The notes beneath the pieces were generated by a model. It was not told where the DNA came from and did no database searches. It saw nothing but the letters and a program-made list of their open reading frames with translations. Positions 46,560 through 57,137 of a stretch of DNA of 64,000 nt are shown in pieces (positions within the stretch are counted from its first letter, which is position 1; every line of letters starts with the position of its first letter). Location of the stretch: contig MU401465.1 of NCBI GenBank assembly GCA_022579005.1, forward strand, positions 62,001 through 126,000, given 5' to 3'. The stretch comes from Poronia punctata. Lineage: Eukaryota; Ascomycota; Sordariomycetes; Xylariales; Xylariaceae. A program made the translations under genes and the position numbers.

Positions 46560-49500
46560 ATGGACGAAGACTTTGACCCATCAACGGCGCCTGCACTGAA
46601 CCTTGCCACTCACTTAGTCAACTCCCAATCTATTGGCGAGACCATATCTCGCGCGACATCGCCAGGCCTCCCCTCGGACGTTATAAATGATGCGACACGA
46701 CACCGACCCCGGACATTCTCATATTTCGAACTTCTACCGTATGATGTAGAAGAAGAGGCCCAGCGGGATGCCGCTTTACAGGGCATCCTGAAACATCTCT
46801 ATATTGCCATCAAGGCCGAGGACTTTTCTTCAGGTGCGGTGCATTGGACGCGCCAGCTACAGGCATGGCTATCTTTAAAGTTTGACATGTCGCGTGAGCT
46901 GCGGGCAAAGCTGGCGAAGCTTTACTTCCACCTTGCTTTAGCTCCCGGCCTAGACTCTTCCGAAGTTGACCGATTTTCGAGGATGCTGGTGACGTTGACA
47001 AGGTACGTCAGAGACATAATCATTACTTTAGTTGTTTTTCTCACCTTTATCGTCTTTTCGTCCACAATCCAGACTAACAGCGTTCTCACAGAAAGAAGAA
47101 TTTCCTCAAACCTCAGGTGGACTTGATCCTTGATTGGCGGCCGCTCTGGAAAGAAATCAAAGCGACCGTTCTACCTGCCGAGTCGCCGGCGCATTGGGCT
47201 TCGTTAAAGCGTGGTGGACTTAAGCATCTATGGAAACTATGTCTTCACTCCCAGGCTTATTTCGATCCAACGGAGCGGATCACGATTTTGGAGGAGATCC
47301 TACCATATTTTAGCACTTCCGATCTTGCCGATGCCTTTACCGCCATCGGGACCTTGAATTTCTTGATGCCGACGACGCCGGCGCCGCCTACCGACCCCCA
47401 TTCCCAACCATCCGACTTCCTCCCGACATTGTTCCATCTCTGGTCGTTGGTTGCGCGATCCAAGGCTGTCGATACCCATAGTCTCGACATCTCGTCCCGA
47501 TTAGCACGCGACTATCTGTCGTGCCTACACGTCCCCTTCGGCGAGCACGGTATATTTACACGCGAACAGTCCGACGTCATCTTCACCGCCATCCTTCGCC
47601 TGACGGAAATCCCTGTCGGCCAAGCGAACTCGCCTTATAGCAACATAGACCATCTAGCTGGCATCGGCGTGTTCTTGGAAAAGGACCAGAAAAAGCATCC
47701 GGTGACGTATATAATATCTCGGTGGATAGTCACCTCCCTATCACCCCACTGTCTGGATAAGGAGAGTTCGATCCTGAACAGCCTGGAGGGCCTACTAGAG
47801 TCGGTTGAGACATTCTTCCATCCATCCAACCACGGGCCATGGACTCGGATGCTGTCGCAGCTCACTTACTACCTGTCAGAGTTGTTCGTGTCTCGCTGGA
47901 ACAAGGAACAGAACAGCGAGTTGGACCTCCCACTCGACAGGCGGATCAACCCGGCCTTGAAGCAGCGGTTCGTCTTGTGTTTGCGGGAAGTCACATTCAT
48001 GGGCCTTTACGGCAAAGGCACATCTGTTACCAGCATGTACTTTGCCGCACTTCAGAATCTGACTTATCTGGAACCCGACCTGATGCTTCCCGGTGCTCTT
48101 CAGCGCTTCTACCCCAGTTTGCAAGGTCTCGTCGAAGTACACCGGACTACGTCCAGCCTGGTCGGCTTGCAGATGATAGCCAATGTGATGACGCGGCAAA
48201 AGGGTTTCAGGTGTCACGTCACCGCTCTATTAGCCCTCGCACTACCGGGTATCGATGCCAACGATCTAAACAAGACGCAATACACCCTCAACTTTATCCA
48301 AGCCGTGGCGTATAGTATCCCGTTTGTGAACCTAGCTAAAGAGAGTAGCAAGATACACGACACGAGCCTTGCGATGCAATGGGTACAGGGAGAGATGGAA
48401 CGGATGGAAGCTGAAGGACAAGACGTCAAGATCGACTACAAGAACGAGCTGAGTGATGAGGATGAGGCAGATATTGCCCGGTCGTCTACCGCCGGTTTTG
48501 GCGAGTTCGTGATAACTCTGCTCGGCAAAGTTTTCACGCTCTTGGAGAACCTTCCAGACTCGTCACATTTGAGATCTGGATCGCCGGAAGACAATATCAT
48601 CAACACACTGCCAGCAGCGCTGACGCCCGTCTTTGCCTCTCTGTCTCCTGAACTTTTCGACATTGCGCTAGAGAAACTGGCGACATTTGTGTCTTCGCAC
48701 GTCGTGCACCAGGCGCGTGATGCCATGGCATGGATCTGCAATGCGCTCTGTAAAGTAAACCCAGCTAAGACGCTCAAGGTTTTCATCCCGATGCTCGTTG
48801 TCAACATCCGTCACGAGATAGACTCGAACGGGGCTGCCTCGGACCGAAGCAGTGGCACCGAGATCCTCCCCCGAGACAGGGCACTTGTATGGCACATTAG
48901 CATATTGAGCATGTGCGTCGTGCACGTGGGAAAGGAGGTGCTCAATTACAAGAAAGAGTTGTTTGACGTGGCCGAGTATATGCAAGAAAAGTGTCGTGGG
49001 CTCCCGACTATTCATATCAGTAACTTCATCCATCACCTATTACTGAACCTGACGCACACTTACCCGCTCGATACTGCGCTGTACGAGCCCGACGTTATCG
49101 AGCGTGGCTTGGACATTGGCGACTGGGGAAAGCCGACCCCACCATCTGACCTCACCATTCGCTGGCATAGGCCTCTCCCCGAAGAAATACAATTCGCAGC
49201 CGAGCTGTTCGAGTCCCAAGCAGGTGGCGCCATGCGCCGACTGGAACTTCTCATGAGCGATGACCCGCCTGTAAGCCGAAAAGGCAAACATAAGGAATGG
49301 TCTGACGAGACGTCACGTCAGCTAAACCAACTTCGGCTAGTTCTCTCTGGTACCGCGGTCCTCTTCGACCCGAAGAGAGCGTCGGGGGGGCCCAACGGTC
49401 AAGAGATTGGTGATGTAATCATGAAGGATGGTGGGGAGGAAGACGACCCTCTGGCGGACAAGGATGAAGCGTCTCGGCCTCAGTACAAGTACGAAGCCGG

Positions 49501-52500
49501 ATACTTGCTGACGCCCGGTACGCCTCTCTATGACCGTATACACTCTCTTCGTGAAGACATCGGAAGGTTATTGTCGAGAACACACTCGTTTCTGAACGCG
49601 CATCAGGAAGACGACGTCTCATGCTTCACCGCACTCTATACAGCCTACCGGTTTTGGATCACCGACGTCGGATTCGAGAGATCGGCGCATCCGTTAGACC
49701 GCCTTATCCGAATCTATAAAGCAGACATATCCCCTTTCAAGATCAGTGGCTTGAGAAAACAGTATCCACGCCCTCTTCTCATCAAGCGAGCAGATGGTTA
49801 TCAGCAGCAGCGCGTGAAGCACAATGCGACAGTGCGCCACAGGAGCGAGCTGGACATACAATTGCTTCTCGACCTCGCCGAGTCGGCCGTATCTCCGTAC
49901 GCCGATGTGCGTCGAGTGGCACAGAGCGCTCAGGATGCTTCGATCAAGGTGCTAGTCGGGGGGCCACGACAAGTTATACCCGTCCTTTTAGAGCGGTTTC
50001 GCAAAGCGCTCGACGACATGGACCACGATCGCATCAAAGGCGCAATGTACACGTTGTTGTTCACTAGTCTTCTGAAAGAAACTATCAAGGATTGGCGATA
50101 TGCTCCAGATTTGGTGCGTCTTTACATTAGAACGGCTGGTGTGGACAAGGCTTCTATCCAGTCGGTTGGTAATACGGCTTTGCTTCATCTCCTTGAATTT
50201 GGCAAACGATCAGGGTCGATGGCCGTCGTGGACAGCGCCGTCGTGGATTCGATCCGACCTGACGAAGATGAAGACTGCATTGCGGCAATCGAAGCGAGAC
50301 GTGACTTTGTAGTGAGGCGTAGGGCCAAGATCGAAGAGAAAAAGGCAAGGCTAGGGTTGGAAATGACGGAACTGGCTAAAGAATCCCACTGGATAACGGC
50401 TAGTCGTTGTGCCATTTTTGCCACTAATCTCTCGATGCGATTCGAGACTATCGCGCCCCCTCAGTTCATCGAGCTCGTCGCCTCGGGCACGAACGATCCC
50501 CATCCCGGGCTGAGATCGACCTATCTCTCGGCCTTCTCCCTGCTGTTTGGTACCATTGAACAGAGAGCGATTTATGAGCACGACTACCACAACGTCCTCC
50601 TCGGCAAGGATCACAAGATTAACAAGGTTGTCGTTCCGGTCGAGAAAGGCGATGCCGAGTTTACGCAGAAGTACCTGGATAGCTTTGCCGATCCGGAAAA
50701 GGCCGAGTATCTCGTCGACGCCGGTTATCCAGGCTGGCTAGTATGGGGCAAGGAATTCCAAGCGTACCGGGCCAAATCGAAGAGGTTTGACGGCTACGAC
50801 GACCTCGAAAGGAGTGTCAGGAAGCAGATCGGCAAACTGCTCGATCGGGATTGGCTCTCCAAATTCTTCGGCCATCTGAAACAGGAGCCTAGGGACACGA
50901 CTGTATCGGACAGATTCCGGACGTCCAACGTCATGTTGCTCATGCACGTGTTCGACCTGATGCATGACGGCGTGACAGAGATCAACTTTGAGGACGTCAA
51001 AGAGCTCGTGGCCGAAGTGTACGGTGATGGCAGCGACAAGCATCAGCATCGAGCTACGGCTGAGATCCTAGGCGGCTTGCTCGCCGGCTTGGGCGATAGC
51101 CCGGCCGAGACCAAGGCGCAGGTGTGGGAGTTCGCGCTGTCGAAGCTAGACGCCATCTTCGGAGATAGTCTAACGCCGGAAAACCAGCAGTACTGGTTCA
51201 CGTTTTTGCGCTTCCTCATGGATAGCAAAGACCCCCGTCGTGCCCACGATCTTGTGACGAAACTTAGCTCGTTCCGGCTCGACATGCAGTCCAATGCAGC
51301 CTTCAAAGAGTCGTCCAAAGTCCAACTTCTAGGGCATCTAATTACCGATAGTGGCTGGCACTTCAGACACGAAAAGCCGATACTGGAGGACTTTTTAGCG
51401 CACATCGATCACCCATACCAGTCGGTCCGCGAGGCCATCGGACGCGTCATTGCCACCATATACCGCACCCGTTATCACGAGTCATTTGAGAATGTCGGCT
51501 CCCTACTGGAGCAAAACAAGGCCGACTCCAGCATCGGTATCCGACCTTACAAGCTGACGCCGGAGCTGGCGACGACAATACAAGACATTTTCAGCCGCAT
51601 CGAGAAATGGCGACATGAACGTACGCCGGGACAGCAGACGTCTTCTCCCTACACTTCGGGCTCCAAGACGGTGCTCGTGTGGTTGGACAACACGCTGTCT
51701 TCACAGGAGTGCACAGAGCTCATCCCTTTCTTCCCCGAGCCCTTCCTCGAGCAGCTACTGCATATGATGGATGTGAAGGAAGACCCCGATCTGATGCGGT
51801 TAGCATATTACGTCTATCGTCACCTGCCCAACATTCCTTTCCGGGCAGGAGAGGACGCGCCGTTGATTGCTGCGCTGATCCGCCTTGGCACGACGGCGCC
51901 CAGCTGGCATCAACGTCTGCGTGCGCTTGTCAACATGCAAGTCATCTACTTTAGACGGCTGTTCCTCATGGGCACTTCGCAGAGAGAGCTACTCTTCAGT
52001 GCGGTCGGTGATATGCTGTCAGACACTCAGCTCGAGGTGCGGACGGTAGCGAGCGCGACTCTCGCCGGTATGATCCGGTGCTCGCCCGTAGCGATTCGCA
52101 ACCCCATCATCGCTAGTCTAAAGACGCGTTTCGAGAAACAGCTAGCGCAAAACCCGGTGCCGAAGAGGATCCGCGGCACGGACACGCCTTCGGGCGAGAA
52201 TCAGGTCGTCATCAAGAGACACGCGGCCGTCTTGGGTCTCGGCGCGTTAATCGAAGCCTTCCCTTATGCTACGCCGCCCCCGAGTTGGATGCCCGAGGTC
52301 CTAGCTCGCTTAGCAAGGGCGAGTGATTCTGGAGTTGTGGGCAAGGCTTCAAAGACGATTTTGTCCGAGTTCAAAAAGACGCGACAAGATAGCTGGGCGG
52401 TAGATCAGAAGGTTTGTTACCCATTTCCCCATCTCCCCTCAAAAGTCCGTCCGTAGTCGGCACAGCTAACAATTATTTGTTCTTTAGTACTTTACCTCTC

Positions 52501-52550
52501 AACAGCTTGAGGATCTTGAAGGCGTCCTCTGGAAGAGTTACTTTGCATAA
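46560..52550 (+). CDS. BLM10: proteasome activator BLM10/PA200 (1941 aa)
   Basis: Three exons: 46560-47002, 47092-52411 and 52488-52550, total 5826 nt. A HEAT-repeat solenoid that caps the 20S proteasome and opens its gate; nuclear and cytosolic in yeast. The N-terminus contains FSYFELLPYDVEEEA and the first intron joins to KKNFLKPQVDLILDWRPLW, the best known conserved block of the family. The length matches Blm10 proteins. The acidic insert around DVIMKDGGEEDDPLADKDE is a disordered loop. The C-terminal region has the Blm10 HEAT block (ELVASGTNDPHPGLRS, SWHQRLRALVNMQVIYFRRLF). The last exon, 63 nt long with a GTTTGT donor upstream, encodes YFTSQQLEDLEGVLWKSYFA and the stop. The very C-terminus should carry the proteasome-gating HbYX motif; here it reads Y-F-A. 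The genomic frame without the last splice would end at 52456 and lose this tail. Confidence 0.96.
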
Positions 52551-53007
52551 AGAGATTAATTAGAGTTTGGGGTCAGACAGGCCCGAAAGATTGGCCGGCT
52601 CAGGAATGAACGCCATGGACAGCGACCGCAATCCGTAAATGATGGTGACCTGGTCTTTTTACAGAAGTGTCGTCGTCGCGCGATGATATCATCATACTAT
52701 CCAGCGAGATATATCGCAGCGTGCTTTGCTAGAAGCCCACCTTGTCGCTAGAAGTGCATTACGCGCTCTACGAGTACACCGATGCCACAGGTAATATGGG
52801 CAAAGCGGGACATAGTATATGTTGACTTTTGCCGAGATGAAGCCGGGATTTAATTTTATAACAACGGCTTCTCATGAGGTGGCAAATTCCATTTTTTTTT
52901 AGAATACAGCGTGTAGAGTTAAGTAGATAACAGAACGTTTCTTCATTCCAGTGATTTTTCATAACTCATATTGAAATATCATGAGAGACATGATCGGCGA
53001 CAGTATT
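52551..53007. other. short intergenic region between convergent genes
   Basis: 3' regions of BLM10 (plus strand) and the FAXC-like gene (minus strand). It contains a TACTCGTA-type octamer at 52769 and no coding signal. Confidence 0.6.
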
Positions 53008-54100
53008 TCATACTGGAAGTGGCTCGTACTCTGGAAAGTATTTCCTCTGGATCCGACAAGCATAGTCGACCAAGACGGGAAGACTCTTTACTTCAACTTG
53101 TGAATCTGGTCCGCTGTTTTTTTTTTTCATTTCATTAGCCAATTTCTTTCTTCTTTCATTCCTTGCTGCTTCCTTCCCTCTCCTATCACAAAAACAAAAC
53201 CAAAAAAAAGGAGGGTAAAAAACTTACGCAGTACAAATCAAAGCCGAACAAACGAATCCGAAAAGCGAAGCATCCGCATCCGTAGGATCATCTCCACCCA
53301 GAACCCAAAACGGCTCCTCTCCATCCTCTCCCTCTCCCTCTCCCTCTCCCTTTCTCTTTTGCTTGCTCCTCGAATCAAGTAATAAATCGGAAAAACTTTG
53401 CCAAATCTCCCCCCGGAACATGACAATTTCATCCGGGGCTAAACGACCCGTTCCTTGGCCGTGAAGGGTGGTTATTGTTCGCCTATATGCGAGGAGACCG
53501 ATGACGATGCGGATGGGATAGGGGATGGGGGAGAGCACGTGGTCGCGCATTTGGTGGTAGTTTTGGGTCCAGCGCTCCCAGGACTTTTTTTTTGGTCGGG
53601 TTAGTTACCGTAAGGGTGTGTATACATAAAGTACTAAAGTAGGTAGGTAAAGTAGGTATAGATGTGGGGGAAAAGAAAGGAAGGGTGTACAGTAAAGGAA
53701 GGAAGGAAGGGGGGGGGGAATGTAAAAATACATTGTAAAAAGCCAACTTATCCTCCAACAGCGCCCTCAGCGCTAAATCGCTTGCTCGCTGGATAGGTGA
53801 TAGACCGGCGGATAAATCGGGAAGGATGTCGGCTTCGCATAATGATTTCGTTATTAATGTCGAGTCGGACAGAACATGCACAACCGTCGAATTAGAAGAA
53901 GAAGGGGAAGGGGATAGTTGTATGTAGGGGATTTTCCCCCTAGGTGCGGAACGCGGTGAGCCGGCTTCTGTTATGTAGTCTGATAGACCGCCGAACCGCA
54001 GTCGGGCTTCGAGCTTGGTTACGTAGGGGGACCAGACGAATTTTTGGGGGGTTTTCCAGCCCCGGAAGAGGGTTATTTGGGGGTTTGGGGGGGAAGACAT
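53008..54100 (-). CDS. FAXC/metaxin-like GST-fold protein (276 aa)
   Basis: Three exons: 54100-53732, 53583-53228 and 53113-53008, total 831 nt. The first exon has a thioredoxin-like N-terminal half: TLFRGW, WSPYVTKLEARLRFGGL, APRGKIPYIQL and DSTLITKSL. This is the pattern of failed-axon-connections (FAXC) and metaxin relatives. Exon 2 carries the GST-C-like helical half: LALRALLEDKLAFYN joined to SWERWTQNYHQMRDHV, IPYPIRIVIGLLAYRR, LHGQGTGRL and GGDDPTDADASLFGF. The last exon gives LVDYACRIQRKYFPEYE. The usual family blocks are all present. A Glu-Gly/Lys-Arg repeat coded by a CCCTCT tandem repeat (53323-53349) interrupts the helical half. Biochemical role in fungi is unknown; mitochondrial or ER membrane association is known for metaxins. 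The first intron has a GTATTT donor and includes a G10 run. Confidence 0.85.
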
Positions 54101-55200
54101 GGTTTTTGGTAAGGGGAGGGAGGGTAAGGGAAGTTTTGGCTTTTTGGTAAGGGGTACGGGGGTAAGGGATGTTTGGATTTTGTTATGTTGGTATCGAAAC
54201 TATCTGCATGAGAAGTGAGGTAAGGGTAATTATATAAGTGTGGTGTCTTACGGACTTCGGATACTTTTACGCGTGGATAGATTAGGAACGTGTCGAGGGG
54301 TTTAAATGTACGCGAGATGCGTCGCGGATCCACGTGATGTCCTTTTCATGGGTTATTAATAGAGTACAACCATTCCTTGTTCATGTATAGATCTGAACTA
54401 TATGTTCATGCTAGCTTGTTTGAGAGCAATTAGATACTAGAGCGTTGATAGAAAATCGAAGAGTAATCTAGGATTGAGTGGGGTGGAGACGGAGGATTTA
54501 CCGCAGGTCGGACTTTTCAAGTTGTCCGGAAAGAGTCATCGCCGTGTGGGCGGGTTGGTAAGCATTGAATCTATAGTCTGACCTACCCGAAGTCTATCCG
54601 GCAACAGATTAGGTAGATTATACTATAAATAACTTATACACATATAGCAATTTAAATAAACCTACGGAAAAGCTGACGTCGTACTCGTAAATCCGCGAAT
54701 CTCGGCTCGGCGTACGTGGTGTGTTGACCGGCCGACGACGACATTGACGAGCTTTGTACCTAGGTATTCGGGCAATCCTTAGAATAATGGCTAAAGGGTT
54801 AATCCCAGTTGCAATTTTTAATTCTAGAGAATTTCCACCGTATCTATTTGTGACGATGAATACCTATTGCCGGCTTCTGAAGAAACAACTGTCGGCAGCT
54901 GCGGTATAGGAGGAGAGGAGGTCCTGCCGAAATTCCCGGCTTTTACTGGGGCTCCGCGGGGTTATATTTATTTATCTCAACAACCGCGTCGCGCTCTGTC
55001 CCGTATCTATCACCCAAAAAAATTAAAAAAATTCGTCTACTACAAAGTCTAAGCTCTTCCGCTTGATAAAACAATCAACTGATTTCACCTAATCGGGTAG
55101 TATCTCTATCAGTCTCTTTCCAGCATCTAAACAAAACAAACAAACAAACAAACCCCCGCCATAATCTACCCGTAGTAAAAGGTGGGGCAAACAAGAAAAG
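54101..55200. other. divergent intergenic region, no supported gene
   Basis: Promoter region shared by the FAXC-like gene (minus) and the PaaI-type thioesterase (plus). One TACTCGTA at 54682. A CAAA-type repeat near 55132-55154 lies just before the thioesterase start. No coding signal. Confidence 0.6.
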
Positions 55201-55692
55201 ATGGCCGAAAACAACAACACGGACACAACAAACACCTACACCGACGCGGAAAGAAAAGCGCACATCGAGAACCTGGTCCGCACAAACCTACCCAACTCCC
55301 CCATCTACGCCTTTCTTCTTTCCGAAGTACGCATCATATCAGCGACCAAGGGAAAGTTCCGCGCCCGTCTGACCCTAACCCGACGACACATGAATTCCGG
55401 CGGCGGGCTCCACGGCGCCGTGTCGGCCGCCGTTGTCGATTGGGCCGGCGGTATGGCCGTCGCTAGTTACGACTTGCGCCCCCGCACGGGCGTGTCCGTG
55501 GATATCCACGTGAGGTATCTGTCCTCGGCAAAAGAAGGTGACGAGATTGAGATTGAGGGCCAGGCGGATCGTGTCGGGGCGTCGGTGGCTTTTACGCAGG
55601 TTATTATTTCGACGGTTAATGAGGATGGGGACGTTGGCAGGGTTGTTGCTAGTGGGACGCATACCAAGTATGTTAGGCAGAGGCAGGGTTGA
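55201..55692 (+). CDS. PaaI/THEM2-type hot-dog thioesterase (163 aa)
   Basis: Single exon. The active-site block N-S-G-G-G-L-H-G-A-V-x-A-A-V-V-D-W is at about residues 62-78. It corresponds to the N-x-x-G-x-L-H-G-G...D signature of acyl-CoA thioesterase 13-like proteins, with the second Gly of HGG changed to Ala. It is followed by the strands VSVDIHVRYLSSAKEGDEIEIEG and the terminal GRVVASGTHTKYV. The family hydrolyses acyl-CoA esters as a tetramer; the substrate is not readable. The N-terminus has no clear targeting signal. It differs in type from the 229-aa thioesterase at 5019-5889, so the two are not a recent duplication. The gene ends about 0.9 kb from the left end of the intact retrotransposon. 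Confidence 0.88.
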   Translation: MAENNNTDTTNTYTDAERKAHIENLVRTNLPNSPIYAFLLSEVRIISATKGKFRARLTLTRRHMNSGGGLHGAVSAAVVDWAGGMAVASYDLRPRTGVSVDIHVRYLSSAKEGDEIEIEGQADRVGASVAFTQVIISTVNEDGDVGRVVASGTHTKYVRQRQG

Positions 55693-56617
55693 CGTGACCT
55701 TTTCGCACTTTGGCTTTCCAACCTTGCACTACTCTTTGGGTGGACACTGGAAAATAGGGTCTGGATCAGGGAGGATGGACGGGGTATCAAGAGATTTCGG
55801 CCCGCACGGATTGTTCTAGACTATGTACATAGAGACAAGGAGGGAAGAGTTCTCTAATCTTTTCAAGGCGGAAGCCTTAAACTATGAAAGAAACTCCCTA
55901 TAATATATACTACAACCTTTACGACCTAGGGGGTAAGTAGAAAGGGAGATGTCCCCTTTTCCGTTCGGGCTTCTTCCCGTCTATATTTCTGTACGCCGGG
56001 GGCGCGCCGTTTTCAGCAAGCCTCGCCTCGCACCTGGAGCCCCGGGCTTCGGCAGTTCTTCAAGATGACCAACACGAGATTGTAAAAGAGTTCATCGCCC
56101 GCGTTCACACTTCGAGGCTGGCTTAATATGTTATCATATGTCACTTTAATATCTCCAATACGTACAAGTCTAAGCAAGAGCTATATAGGTCCTAGCCATC
56201 TATATACCTACCTAGGTTACCTTCGGGGCGGAGATGCGGGGCTGATATAACACCTATAAGACAAAGTACCATGGCTATAAGAGAGGAGTGAGTACCGCCC
56301 CCCTATATGCGCGCACGAGCAAAATTTCCGAGCCAAGATAATCATTTTCGAGTTTTATCCCTGCTCGGGAGGTGGGGGAAATGCGAGATGTAAGGATTAC
56401 CGAATCAAGATATTGGCTCTGTTGGTTCGGCTCCGATTCTCCAACTTGTTATTTCCGGGGGAGGGGCCGATCGTCAATGGGCGAACTTGAATTGGTGAGG
56501 GTTTGAACCCATGATATAGATAACTGTCTGTTGAAAGGGATTATACATACATAAGTATCTGTAGATGCAAGGATGGTGCAGCTAACGGTAAAAAGGAGGG
56601 GGGTATAATGGCACATG
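55693..56617. other. intergenic, no supported gene
   Basis: Sequence between the thioesterase and the left LTR. No gene seen. The five bases ACATG at 56613-56617 would be the target-site duplication of the retrotransposon; the partner copy is beyond the right edge. Confidence 0.6.
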
Positions 56618-56777
56618 TGTCACAGTCTACACTGCCGGGGGGTCCGTAATGACTTATTGTTATTGCACAAGGAGGGAAGGTTTCTCTGAGAAGCAGAGGT
56701 CTCCTGTATCTACTTATATAGGCGTTTCGGTGTAGACTTGGCCTGTACACGTAGGCACCGAGACCGGAACCGTGACA
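56618..56777 (-). repeat. 3' LTR, 160 bp
   Basis: Begins TGTCAC and ends GTGACA, a 6-bp terminal inverted repeat with the usual TG/CA ends. Its first 41 bases match 63960-64000 exactly. It is followed on the inner side by a pyrimidine run, the complement of the polypurine tract. Confidence 0.92.
56713..56720 (-). promoter_or_regulatory. LTR TATA box (TATATAAG on the minus strand)
   Basis: TATATAAG lies about 52 nt upstream of the segment GTGCAATAA (56668-56660), where the transcript would start in a self-priming model. The almost symmetric TATATA could also act towards the + strand and drive the antisense gene 420 bp away; this is inference. Confidence 0.55.
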
Positions 56778-56780
56778 GTA

Positions 56781-56791
56781 CCCCCCTCTCT
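56781..56791 (-). other. polypurine tract of the intact element
   Basis: On the minus strand AGAGAGGGGGG, separated from the 3' LTR by TAC. It is the plus-strand primer position. Confidence 0.8.
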
Positions 56792-56795
56792 AAAT

Positions 56796-56815
56796 TGTAG
56801 CTGACCGCAGCTACA
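56796..56815. other. 8-bp perfect inverted repeat next to the polypurine tract
   Basis: TGTAGCTG and CAGCTACA separated by four bases (ACCG), so either strand can form a tight hairpin. It lies just inside the polypurine tract, at the start of the antisense gene's upstream region. It could be a structural signal in the genomic RNA or part of the antisense promoter. Confidence 0.55.
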
Positions 56816-57137
56816 CGTAAAAAATAAAAACAAGAAAAGAAAACAAGGCTGCGTTTCTTAGGAAAGAGCATTTGTGCAAAGGCAGGCATTTCGCGGCAGG
56901 AGCGCCTTTAAAACGGAAGGGGCTCGCTTTTGTAGCGCGACCGCCCCACAGGCACTGTTGTTTGTTGTTGTGCCCTTTAAATTCCCATGCCTGCGCTTCT
57001 GTTCCTACTCGCTCCCACTTCTCCTCCATCTTCACCTTTCCTCACCACCCTTCCGCCTGCAATCGGTCATCTTCAATTGTTACACCTTCAATCCCTCGCG
57101 CCGCGCCTCCAAGTCGGGGCTTTCTCGTCGTGGCATC

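Noticed and set aside
52412..52456. Read-through end of BLM10 exon 2
   Set aside because: Splicing at 52412-52487 gives the conserved C-terminal exon; the unspliced tail is not like any Blm10 C-terminus.
56499..56510. GGTTTGAACCC, resembling a tRNA B box
   Set aside because: No matching A box, no cloverleaf arms and no acceptor stem in the surrounding 80 bases.
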